Below are positions 25,016 through 31,727 of a DNA stretch of 39,195 nucleotides, piece after piece. The position numbers were made by a program, and so were the translations under genes. The stretch is from JAFALX01 sp036378495 (GTDB taxonomy: Bacteria; Chloroflexota; Dormibacteria; Aeolococcales; Aeolococcaceae). Within the stretch, counting starts at the first letter, position 1; each line of letters starts with the position of its first letter. The notes under the pieces were generated by a model, which was not told the origin of the DNA, made no database searches, and saw only the letters and a program-made list of their open reading frames with translations. The DNA lies in the NCBI GenBank assembly GCA_036378495.1, contig DASUWI010000081.1, positions 1 through 39,195 of the forward strand, written 5' to 3'.

Positions 25016-26335
25016 TCAACCGTCGGCGGTCGTGCTCTCCGAAGCCATCCCGCGCTGCTCCTCCAGGGCCGCGTCCCCATCCGCAAACCGCACACGCCGC
25101 GGCCGGACATCCGGGCCACTCAACGGCGAGGCGTAGCCGCTCAGCGGAGGCACCTTGATCACCCCTTCGTCGGTGCGCGCAATCTGCCAGCCCCCTTCAT
25201 GTACCAGCCAATGGTGGCGAAAACAGAGCAGCACCATGTTGGGCGTCTCCGTCTTCCCGTGATCTGCCACCCACTCGAGCACGTGATGCGCGGTGGTCCA
25301 CGCCGCCGAGCGTTCACAGCCTGGCCAGACGCAGCCGTCATCACGTATTCGCAACGCCCGCAGCGTCGCCGGTGGCGCGGTCCGCCGCGCCCGGCCGACA
25401 TCGACCAGCGCCGATTCGCTGTCGAGGAGGATCCGTACCACCGCCGCGTCGCACGCCAGGCGCTGCGCAGTTGCAGCAGGCACCGGACCGGCGAACTCCA
25501 TCTCTGCAGCCGGCGATCCCTTGAGACCGCGCAGCGTCTCCAGCGTGGTGGTCACCTGCAGATGCGGCCGCTGCGAGGCCCGCTTGGGCAGCGAGCCCTG
25601 GTTGAGCACGTAGGTGCCGAGCTCGAGGAGCGCATCGGCCATTCTTCGCGACCGCGGCCGCCGGTCATCCTTCCCCTCGCGCTTCGCCAGCGGCTCCAGC
25701 GCTTCTCGCAATGTCGCGGCGCCGACGGTGTCGACGACGCCGCTGATACGGACCGCGTCCGCGCCCAGCGGCTCGAGCTCGAGCCAGCGGCGCTCCACAG
25801 CGTCGACGTGATCGCGGAGGGCTTTGGCCTGGTCGGCCGCGTGCCGCGCGTGGGCGCAGTCGAACTGGAACCTGCTGACGGAATGGCACTCGGCGAGCTG
25901 CAGGAGAGGCTGCTCGTCAAACGGAGCGTCCCCGGACGGGGCACGCGTGACCCAATCGGCGGTGCGAGCCATCAGCGCGAGATGGCCGTAGCCGATGCGA
26001 CCGCTCTTGACCGCCTCGACGCTCTCCGTGAGCGCGGGCGCCCGTTCGCCGACGACCAGCGCGGTACGCGCAGCGCCGGCCGACATCTTGCAGGTGTGCC
26101 GGATCCAGTTCTCCGGCGACGACGCGCCCTCGTCTTCCCACTGACCGCTCGATTCGAACAGGTCGGCGAGGGTCGCGAACTCGAGCTCGAGCAAGTCGAT
26201 GATGTGGCGGAGCTTCGGCGCCGCAACCGCAAGAGCCGGACCGTCCGTGGGCCGATCCGCCCGCGTCAGCAGGCGCTCGGCCGCGAGGAGCAACGCCTCG
26301 AGGCTTGCCGGTTGTTCGTCAATGCCATCACACAC
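25016..26335 (-). CDS. 13E12-repeat / DUF222 HNH endonuclease-like protein
   Basis: The 439-residue protein has a long helical DUF222 region (WEDEGASSPENWIRHTCKMS, then ALTESVEAVKSGRIGYGHLA). Near residues 335-380 is an HNH nuclease motif: CVWPGCERSAAWTTAHHVLE, then PNMVLLCFRHHWLVHEGGW. Such genes are abundant in actinobacteria; biological role unsettled. The start is GTG at 26335, only seven bases from the target duplication of the neighbouring transposon, so its upstream region is now transposon DNA. Its apparent original promoter with an SOS box is now at 28937-28965. The reading frame is intact. Confidence 0.88.
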   Translation of the reverse strand: MCDGIDEQPASLEALLLAAERLLTRADRPTDGPALAVAAPKLRHIIDLLELEFATLADLFESSGQWEDEGASSPENWIRHTCKMSAGAARTALVVGERAPALTESVEAVKSGRIGYGHLALMARTADWVTRAPSGDAPFDEQPLLQLAECHSVSRFQFDCAHARHAADQAKALRDHVDAVERRWLELEPLGADAVRISGVVDTVGAATLREALEPLAKREGKDDRRPRSRRMADALLELGTYVLNQGSLPKRASQRPHLQVTTTLETLRGLKGSPAAEMEFAGPVPAATAQRLACDAAVVRILLDSESALVDVGRARRTAPPATLRALRIRDDGCVWPGCERSAAWTTAHHVLEWVADHGKTETPNMVLLCFRHHWLVHEGGWQIARTDEGVIKVPPLSGYASPLSGPDVRPRRVRFADGDAALEEQRGMASESTTADG

Positions 26336-26336
26336 A

Positions 26337-26344
26337 CTTTTTAG
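26337..26344. repeat. Target-site duplication, left copy (CTTTTTAG)
   Basis: Eight bases identical to 28931-28938 and lying directly outside the inverted repeats. Eight-base duplications are characteristic of IS1595-family insertion. Confidence 0.85.
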
Positions 26345-26377
26345 GGTAACTATCCCATCCCTGGAGAGATTGTGGTA
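26345..26377 (+). repeat. Left terminal inverted repeat
   Basis: Begins GGTAACTATCCCATCC and continues CTGGAGAGATTG; the first 28 bases match the right end perfectly and 32 of 33 overall. The inner edge runs into an extended -10 for the transposase. Confidence 0.93.
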
Positions 26378-26381
26378 TCAT
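26373..26381 (+). promoter_or_regulatory. Extended -10 of a likely leaderless transposase transcript
   Basis: TGGTATCAT, an extended -10 (TGn followed by TATCAT), ends six bases before the transposase ATG at 26388. That spacing puts transcription start at the ATG; the only GGAGAG is 20 bases away, too far for a ribosome site. The TGG is within the left inverted repeat. Confidence 0.5.
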
Positions 26382-26387
26382 TCAGTC

Positions 26388-27326
26388 ATGCCTCAGGTAG
26401 ACCGCAACCGCCCCGTCAGGGGCCGCGCCTCGGAATCGTCCTGTTCCCTCATGGAGTTCATGGCGAGGTTCCCGGACGACGCCGCGTGCCTTGACTGGCT
26501 CTGGCACTCCCGCTACTCCGAGGACGGCGAGCACGCGATGTGCCCTGACTGCAAGGTCGTCCGCCGCTTCAAGCGATACACGACGGCGCAGCGCCGCCAG
26601 TCGTGGGACTGCACCGCCTGCGGCCACCACATTCACCCCACGGCGGGGACTCTGTTCGAGAACTCGGCCACGTCGCTGCATCTGTGGTTCTACGCGTGCT
26701 ACCTGATCACAAGCACCCGATGCGGCATCTCCGCGAAGCAGCTCGAACGCGAACTCGGCGTCACCTACAAGACGGCGTGGCGGATGTTCAACCGCATCCG
26801 CAATTGCCTCATGTCCGCTGAGGCGACCAACCTCTCCGGAACGGTCGAGATGGACGCCATGTACCTCACCCCGAAGCGTCGCCTCTCTGACCCGCCCGGA
26901 GCGCAGGGCCGTAGTCTGCGAGAGCGTGTCGTGATGGGTGCCGTCCAGCGTGGCGGCAAGGTCGTCGCCTTGCACGTCGACGGCGAGAACTCCATCGCGG
27001 CGGACAATCTGGCCAACGTCCACGTCCTGCCCGCGTCGATGATCTACACCGACCAATTCCGGGCCTACCAATTCGACCAGTCGACCCGCTGGTCGCATCA
27101 GCGGATCAACCACTCGGCCGCTGTGTACGTCGACGGCGACGTCCACACCCAGACGATTGAGGGCTTCTGGTCGCTGGTCAAGCGCGGGATTCACGGCGTC
27201 TACCACTCCGTCTCGTCGAAGTGGCTCCAGTCGTATTTGGACGAGTACGCGTGGCGCTACAACCATCGCGACGACGCGCGGCCGCAGTTTGAGACGCTAC
27301 TGCTGCTTGCGGCTGCTGGGAGCTGA
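26388..27326 (+). CDS. IS1595/ISXO2-family transposase
   Basis: DDE-type transposase of 312 residues, starting MPQVDRNRPVRGR; an upstream in-frame ATG lies outside the element and is rejected. A zinc ribbon has cysteines at 52, 55, 75 and 78 (CPDC and CTAC). An HTH-like region follows (GISAKQLERELGVTYKTAWR), then the ISXO2-like catalytic domain: VEMDAMYLTPKRR (D156), MIYTDQFRAYQF (D222), and HTQTIEGFWSLVKRGIHGVY (E258, K265). Family members I recall often have HTN at the HTQ position. The frame is complete, so the element may be active. It overlaps the 3' end of the small minus-strand cargo gene by 30 bases. Confidence 0.93.
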   Translation: MPQVDRNRPVRGRASESSCSLMEFMARFPDDAACLDWLWHSRYSEDGEHAMCPDCKVVRRFKRYTTAQRRQSWDCTACGHHIHPTAGTLFENSATSLHLWFYACYLITSTRCGISAKQLERELGVTYKTAWRMFNRIRNCLMSAEATNLSGTVEMDAMYLTPKRRLSDPPGAQGRSLRERVVMGAVQRGGKVVALHVDGENSIAADNLANVHVLPASMIYTDQFRAYQFDQSTRWSHQRINHSAAVYVDGDVHTQTIEGFWSLVKRGIHGVYHSVSSKWLQSYLDEYAWRYNHRDDARPQFETLLLLAAAGS

Positions 27327-27464
27327 GCGTCGGCCCTTGTTGGGCTTCGGCGGCGCGGGCGTCTTGGCGACCTTCTCCAGATCGCCTAGCACGTCTCCCC
27401 ACGTCGGGACCGGAATCTTGTGGCCCTTTGGCGTGTACTGCTCGCTGTCTGCCTCTTTCGGCAT
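27297..27464 (-). CDS. Cargo gene 1: small basic 55-residue protein
   Basis: Starts MPKEADSEQYTPKGHKIPVP and continues TWGDVLGDLEKVAK, ending in a basic proline- and lysine-rich tail (PKPNKGRRSAPSSRKQQ). An alternative ATG at 27482 adds six residues. A -10-like TATCCT ends six bases above the ATG with no ribosome site, suggesting leaderless expression like the transposase. It is divergent from cargo gene 2 (16 bases) and overlaps the transposase tail-to-tail. I do not recognise a family; the short KGxKIPVP-GD pattern looks like a conserved core. It could be an antitoxin or accessory factor, but nothing in it proves that. Confidence 0.6.
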   Translation of the reverse strand: MPKEADSEQYTPKGHKIPVPTWGDVLGDLEKVAKTPAPPKPNKGRRSAPSSRKQQ

Positions 27465-27480
27465 GATCCGAGGATAGCCC

Positions 27481-28320
27481 ATGGATCTCGTTCCGTCCTA
27501 CATTCTCAAGGCCGGCCGGGCCGAGCATCACCTCCATGACCTCAAACTCGCAATTACGAAGTGGGCGGACAGCCACCCGTACGAGGTGCGTCCCGCGCAC
27601 CATCGCAAGATCAACGCGTACCGTCTTCGGTTCACAGCCAATCCGCCTCCGCCCATCAGTCTCATCGCAGCCGACTTCGTCTACAACTTGCGGAGCGGAC
27701 TCGACCATCTCATGACCGCGCTTGTCCCCGCGACCGAACGGAGCAAGGTGTACTTCCCCATCTACTTCCAGGGCGTCTGGGAAGATGCCGATCCAGGGGA
27801 GCATGAAAAGCGAACGAAGGAACGCGGTCGGTGGAAATCCGACACCGCGAAAGTGCGGCCCGAGGCGGTCGCAATCCTCAAGTCGCTGCAACCGCCGGAC
27901 GTGGCTTGGAAGGCAGGCCATACGCTGCACGTCTTCCGTGCGCTCAACCTCATCTCGAACAAAGACCGCCACCAGAAGCTGCCCCTCGTGTTCACGGCCC
28001 TGCGCAGCGTTCGGATGCTGTGGGTCGACACACAGGGCACGCGACACATCGAGCCTGGCGACACCGGAGACGTCTCCGTCGATCAGGCCGTATGCCAGGA
28101 CGGCGCAGAATTTCACTTGCCCAAGGGAGCAATGGACGTGCAGGTCGTGGGTGGCCCGGTCGTAGCCATTGACTTCGGGCCGGAACAGGGGAACGCGCCA
28201 ATTCCCGAAGTCTTCGACCTGGCGCTCAGCGCCTACCGGGAGACGGTCAACAAACTCGTCCCCTACATTCACCGAGGACGAAGGCGTCACGGCGTCGCCC
28301 CCTCGTCGGGAACCGCGTAG
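27481..28320 (+). CDS. Cargo gene 2: HEPN-like helical protein, unknown
   Basis: The 279-residue product has a helical N-terminus (RAEHHLHDLKLAITKWAD), a beta-like segment, then a helix LIAADFVYNLRSGLDHLMTA. That helix contains an R-x4-H motif (R71, H76), the pattern of the HEPN ribonuclease active site. A second conserved-looking element is NLISNKDRHQKLPL (about 156-169). The rest (180-245) is beta-rich, and a helix AYRETVNKLV closes before a basic tail. A GAGGA ribosome site six bases before the ATG supports the start. Assignment to HEPN is by motif only. The last 34 bases overlap cargo gene 3 on the other strand. Confidence 0.7.
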   Translation: MDLVPSYILKAGRAEHHLHDLKLAITKWADSHPYEVRPAHHRKINAYRLRFTANPPPPISLIAADFVYNLRSGLDHLMTALVPATERSKVYFPIYFQGVWEDADPGEHEKRTKERGRWKSDTAKVRPEAVAILKSLQPPDVAWKAGHTLHVFRALNLISNKDRHQKLPLVFTALRSVRMLWVDTQGTRHIEPGDTGDVSVDQAVCQDGAEFHLPKGAMDVQVVGGPVVAIDFGPEQGNAPIPEVFDLALSAYRETVNKLVPYIHRGRRRHGVAPSSGTA

Positions 28321-28895
28321 TCGAAGTCGAGCGCAACGAGTTTCCACCAGCGGCCGCCTGGCACAAACCGCTCTAGCCACACTGCCCGGTGTCGTCCGGG
28401 CACCGGGGGTACGTGTTCAGGGAACTCGCCGGGATACCTAAACCCGTTGGCTGCGTCGTTGCGCTCGCACCACGCCAGGAGACCACCTCGCTCGCGTACC
28501 TCGCAACGCAGACCGTAGGGAAACAGGACGTCCCGTCCGCCCTTAGGCACCAAATACAGCCGCGGTTGTTCGGACTGAAACAGCGGGTGCCGCTCATATG
28601 CCGCACGCCACTGACTGCCCCACCCCGCAAGGTTGCGAATGAGGTAGATGGCTGTCGCTACGCCCACAGCAATCGGCCAAGACAGCAGGCCAAAGAAGGC
28701 CGCAGCGTTGTGCGAAGTAGTGAGGTACGCGATCAGCACGGAGATCACGCTGAGGAACAGCGCTATCTTGAGTTGGACGGCGAAACTCACGGCGTCACGC
28801 AGTGTCGCGACGAGCGCCGAGCGAACGTGGACCCCTCTACCCACGTCAGAGCGCGCCCTTCGGGGTGACTCCTTCCCGATCCAACACCCAAGCAT
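28287..28895 (-). CDS. Cargo gene 3: two-helix membrane protein, unknown
   Basis: The 202-residue product has a basic N-terminus, two hydrophobic helices (about 43-59 and 66-87), and a soluble C-terminal domain of about 110 residues rich in aromatic residues (LYLVPKGGRDVLFPYGLRCE, later AVWLERFVPGGRWWKLVALD). Such an arrangement would leave both termini on the same face. The ATG at 28895 is two bases inside the right inverted repeat; a later GTG is possible. It faces leftward, the same way as the stranded SOS-type promoter 42 bases upstream. No family recognised. Confidence 0.65.
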   Translation of the reverse strand: MLGCWIGKESPRRARSDVGRGVHVRSALVATLRDAVSFAVQLKIALFLSVISVLIAYLTTSHNAAAFFGLLSWPIAVGVATAIYLIRNLAGWGSQWRAAYERHPLFQSEQPRLYLVPKGGRDVLFPYGLRCEVRERGGLLAWCERNDAANGFRYPGEFPEHVPPVPGRHRAVWLERFVPGGRWWKLVALDFDYAVPDEGATP

Positions 28896-28897
28896 CG

Positions 28898-28930
28898 TAC
28901 CCCAATCTCTCCAGGGATGGGATAGTTACC
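28898..28930 (-). repeat. Right terminal inverted repeat
   Basis: Reading inward on the minus strand it begins GGTAACTATCCCATCC and matches the left end at 32 of 33 positions, with one T/G difference at position 29. The cargo gene 3 start codon lies just inside. Confidence 0.93.
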
Positions 28931-28938
28931 CTTTTTAG
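28931..28938. repeat. Target-site duplication, right copy (CTTTTTAG)
   Basis: Identical to 26337-26344. Removing the element and one copy restores a continuous region from the HNH gene start to the promoter at 28937-28965. Confidence 0.85.
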
Positions 28939-28965
28939 TGTAGCGAACCGATGTTCGCATTTCAA
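28937..28965 (-). promoter_or_regulatory. SOS-box promoter, separated from the HNH gene by the transposon
   Basis: On the minus strand, TTGAAA (28960-28965) and TACACT (28937-28942) are spaced by 17 bases. Within the spacer lies CGAACATCGGTTCG (28944-28957), a GAAC-N4-GTTC palindrome matching the LexA box of Gram-positive bacteria. Before insertion, the -10 would have stood 8 bases from the HNH GTG, giving a leaderless transcript. It now reads into the right inverted repeat and cargo gene 3. LexA binding is inferred from the motif. Confidence 0.7.
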
Positions 28966-28984
28966 GCCATCCGCGGGAAGAGGT

Positions 28985-31117
28985 CTAGCTCGGGTCCCTC
29001 GCCACGGTGTGCACGTCCCGCACCCCCTCCAATCGCTCCAGCAGGCGGCTCAACTGCGTGAGAGTCTGAATCTCGACGATCGTGCTGATCACTGCGGTGC
29101 GGTCGTCGTACACCTGCACATCCGCTCCGCTCAGGTTGATCTTCGACTCGGCGATCACGCCGGCGATGTCACGCAGCAGCCCCGTCCGATCCCACGCCTC
29201 GATCTTGATCGCCACCGGGTACACCTGCCGCGCCCCCGTCTCCCACTCCACCTCCACCAAGCGCTCGGTGTCGCCCGCGTTGCGCACGTTGGCGCAGTCG
29301 CTGCGGTGCACCGTCACCCCCTTGCCCCGCGTGATGTACCCGCGGATCGGTTCGCCCGCAACCGGCTTGCAGCAGCTCGCCAGGTTCGTGAGCATGTCCG
29401 AATGACCGTGCACGCGCACGAGTCCCGTCGGCGCCGGCGCACTCGTCAGCGGGATCCCCAGCAGGCGCGTGTCGCTAGGCTGCTCGCCGTCCTCGCTGAA
29501 GTGCAGCACGACGCTGCGGGCGCTGATGTCTCCGTAGCCCACCGCCGCGAGGAAGTCGTCGACGAGATTGAACTTGTGCTGCGCCGCCAGCTTGGTCAGC
29601 TGATCGTCCTTGAGGCTCGACAGCGCGATCTGCCGCATGCGCCGGAACTCCTTGTCGAGCGCCTCGCGGCCCTTTTGAATGTTCTCCTCGCGCCGCTCCT
29701 TCTTGAACCAGGAGCGGATCTTCTCGCGCGCGCTTGACGTCTTGACGAATCCCAGCCAATCGCGCGAAGGACCGTGCGGCCCCTTGGACGTGAGGATCTC
29801 GACGATGTCGCCGTTCTCCAGGCGGTGATCCAGCGGCACCATGCGCCCGTTCACCTTGCCGCCGATGCAGCGGTGACCGACGTCGGTGTGGATTCGGTAC
29901 GCGAAGTCGACCGGCGTCGATCCCATCGGCAGCGAGCGCACATCGCCCCGGGGCGTGAACACGAACACCTCGTCCTGGAAGATGTCCACCTTCACCGTGT
30001 CGACGAACGCTTCGGCGTCGAGCATCTCCTTCTGCCAGTCCATCAGCAGCCGCAGCCACGCGAAGCGCTCGTCGACGCGCGCGCCTTCGGATCCGCTCTT
30101 GTACCGCCAGTGCGCTGCGACGCCGTACTCGGACGTCTGATGCATCTCCTGGGTGCGGATCTGCACCTCCATCGGCTCGCCGGTGTGCGAGACCACCGTC
30201 GTGTGCAGTGACTGGTAGCGGTTGTCCTTGGGCATCGCGATGTAGTCCTTGAAGCGCCCCGGAATCGGCTTCCACAGCGAGTGCACCACGCCCAGCGCGC
30301 CGTAGCAGTCCTTGACGCTGTTCACCAGGACACGAATCGCGATCAGGTCGTAGATCTCGTCGAAGTCCTTCTGGGAGCGAAGCATCTTCTCGTGGATGCT
30401 GTACACCTGCTTGGTGCGCCCGCTGATCTCCGCGCTCATGCCCAGCGGCTCGAGCTCGCGCTCGAGGATCTCAGTGACGTCGCGAACGAACGCCGCGCGC
30501 TGCTCGCGCTTGGACGTCAGCTTGGCCTCGATCAGCTGATAGTTGTCCGGGTCGAGCTGCGCGAACGCGAGGTCCTCCAGCTCTCCCTTCACCTGCCAGA
30601 TGCCGAGACGATGGGCCAGCGGCGCGTAGATGTCGAGCGTCTCGCGGCTGATGCGCCGGCGCCGTTCCGCGGTGTGCGCGGCGATTGTGCGCATGTTGTG
30701 CAGACGGTCGCCGAGCTTGATCAGCACGACGCGCACGTCCTCGGCCATCGCCACGAGCATCTTGCGGATGTTCTCCGCCTGGTGCTGCTCGGCCGAGGTG
30801 ACGTGGATCTTGCCCAGCTTGGTCACGCCGTCGACGAGCTTGGCCACCGAATCGCCGAACGACGCGCGGATGTCGTCGCGCGTCAGGTGTGTGTCCTCGA
30901 CGGTGTCGTGCAGCACCGCCGCGGTGAGCGTGTCGGCGTCGAGCCGCAGCCCGGCAAGGATTGCGGCCACCGCAAGCGGATGCTCGACGTACGGCTCGCC
31001 GGTCAGCCGGAACTGGCCGTCGTGCGCCGCCTCCGCCACCTCGAAGGCACGCTCCAGCCGCTCCCGGTCCGCCTCCGGGAGATACTGCGCTGTGGCCAGA
31101 AGCTCCGAAAGTGGCAT
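28985..31117 (-). CDS. rel: Bifunctional (p)ppGpp synthetase/hydrolase, Rel/RSH family
   Basis: Makes and degrades the alarmone (p)ppGpp. The 710 residues hold an HD hydrolase with the intact H70-D71 motif (AVLHDTVEDTHL) and IKLGDRLHNMRTI. The synthetase domain has RFKDYIAMPKDNRYQSLHTT (RFKD at 288-291), the charge pattern of bifunctional rather than RelA-only enzymes. TGS (VFVFTPRGDVRSLPMGSTPV), a cysteine-containing conserved region (LASCCKPVAGEPIRGYITRG), and a C-terminal ACT domain follow. The ATG is preceded by GGGAG immediately adjacent, so leaderless or very short-leader translation is possible. Confidence 0.97.
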   Translation of the reverse strand: MPLSELLATAQYLPEADRERLERAFEVAEAAHDGQFRLTGEPYVEHPLAVAAILAGLRLDADTLTAAVLHDTVEDTHLTRDDIRASFGDSVAKLVDGVTKLGKIHVTSAEQHQAENIRKMLVAMAEDVRVVLIKLGDRLHNMRTIAAHTAERRRRISRETLDIYAPLAHRLGIWQVKGELEDLAFAQLDPDNYQLIEAKLTSKREQRAAFVRDVTEILERELEPLGMSAEISGRTKQVYSIHEKMLRSQKDFDEIYDLIAIRVLVNSVKDCYGALGVVHSLWKPIPGRFKDYIAMPKDNRYQSLHTTVVSHTGEPMEVQIRTQEMHQTSEYGVAAHWRYKSGSEGARVDERFAWLRLLMDWQKEMLDAEAFVDTVKVDIFQDEVFVFTPRGDVRSLPMGSTPVDFAYRIHTDVGHRCIGGKVNGRMVPLDHRLENGDIVEILTSKGPHGPSRDWLGFVKTSSAREKIRSWFKKERREENIQKGREALDKEFRRMRQIALSSLKDDQLTKLAAQHKFNLVDDFLAAVGYGDISARSVVLHFSEDGEQPSDTRLLGIPLTSAPAPTGLVRVHGHSDMLTNLASCCKPVAGEPIRGYITRGKGVTVHRSDCANVRNAGDTERLVEVEWETGARQVYPVAIKIEAWDRTGLLRDIAGVIAESKINLSGADVQVYDDRTAVISTIVEIQTLTQLSRLLERLEGVRDVHTVARDPS

Positions 31118-31127
31118 CTCCCGAATG

Positions 31128-31154
31128 AGTGTACGTCCTCCCCATGGCCGTCAA
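31128..31154 (-). promoter_or_regulatory. Candidate rel promoter
   Basis: In the 87-base divergent gap between rel and the acetyltransferase, the minus strand has TACACT (31128-31133) ten bases above the rel ATG and TTGACG (31149-31154) upstream, with a short 15-base spacer. TACACT is also the -10 of the SOS-box promoter, which suggests a genuine local preference. Confidence 0.4.
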
Positions 31155-31204
31155 ACTCCTTGTGTCACCGCGCCGCGTGGCCCTGCCGCCCGCGTGGCTG
31201 CGTC

Positions 31205-31711
31205 GTGAGCGCACACACACAGGGCGGCGGTGCGCCGGGGATCCGCCCGATGGAACGCGGGGACTGGCCGGCCGTTCGCGCCATCTACGCCGAGGGCATC
31301 GCCACGGGGGACGCCACGTTCGAGACGGAGCCGCCCAGCTGGGACCACTTCGACGCCGAGCATCTCCGCGAACACCGGCTGGTGGCGGTCACCGATGGCG
31401 ACGTCGGCGGCTGGGCGGCACTCGCGCCGGTCTCGGATCGCTGCGCGTATCAGGGGGTGGCCGAGGTCAGCGTCTACGTGGCCGCCGCACGTCGCGGCCA
31501 CCGTGTCGGCCGCACGCTTCTCAAGTCGCTGCTGCACAGCGCCGACCGCGCCGGTATCTGGACCGTGCAGGCCGGCATCTTCCCCGAGAATGTGGCCAGC
31601 GTCCGGCTGCACCAGCGGCTCGGCTTTCGCGTCGTCGGCAGGCGCGAACGCCTCGGCTCGCTCAACGGCGTCTGGCGCGACGTGCTGCTGCTCGAGCGCC
31701 GCACGCCCTGA
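31205..31711 (+). CDS. GNAT N-acetyltransferase, PAT/phosphinothricin-type
   Basis: One of only a few plus-strand host genes here. The 168-residue GNAT has the N-terminal IRPMERGDWPAVRAIYAEGI, TFETEPPSWDHFD, the acetyl-CoA-binding VSVYVAAARRGHRVGRTLLK, and the C-terminal GIFPENVASVRLHQRLGFRV followed by GVWRDVLLLERR. This resembles the PAT/MddA branch acting on phosphinothricin or methionine sulfoximine, but the substrate cannot be read from sequence. The start is uncertain: GTG at 31205 (no clear ribosome site) or an internal ATG at 31250. It is convergent with proS. Confidence 0.87.
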   Translation: MSAHTQGGGAPGIRPMERGDWPAVRAIYAEGIATGDATFETEPPSWDHFDAEHLREHRLVAVTDGDVGGWAALAPVSDRCAYQGVAEVSVYVAAARRGHRVGRTLLKSLLHSADRAGIWTVQAGIFPENVASVRLHQRLGFRVVGRRERLGSLNGVWRDVLLLERRTP

Positions 31712-31727
31712 AGACTGGAAGCTGCGC

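Larger units (their letters stand above)
26345..28930 (+). mobile_element. IS1595/ISXO2-type transposon with three cargo genes
   Basis: A 2586-bp element bounded by 33-bp terminal inverted repeats with one mismatch and an exact 8-bp target duplication. It contains a transposase at the left and three further genes that are not transposition functions. Base composition is visibly less GC-rich than the flanking housekeeping genes. Cargo carriage is known for IS1595-family elements. The outermost G is shared by repeat and duplication, so the true boundary could shift by one base. It is inserted between a 13E12 HNH gene and that gene's apparent promoter. Confidence 0.9.

Noticed and set aside
26338..26343. 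Shorter 6-base TTTTTA duplication with a GGG-starting repeat
   Set aside because: Extending by one base each side gives an identical 8-base copy at both ends, matching the IS1595 family's usual duplication length.
26199..26387. 63-residue N-terminal extension of the transposase frame
   Set aside because: It begins outside the left inverted repeat in the HNH gene, so it cannot belong to the element. The ATG at 26388 follows a -10 motif.
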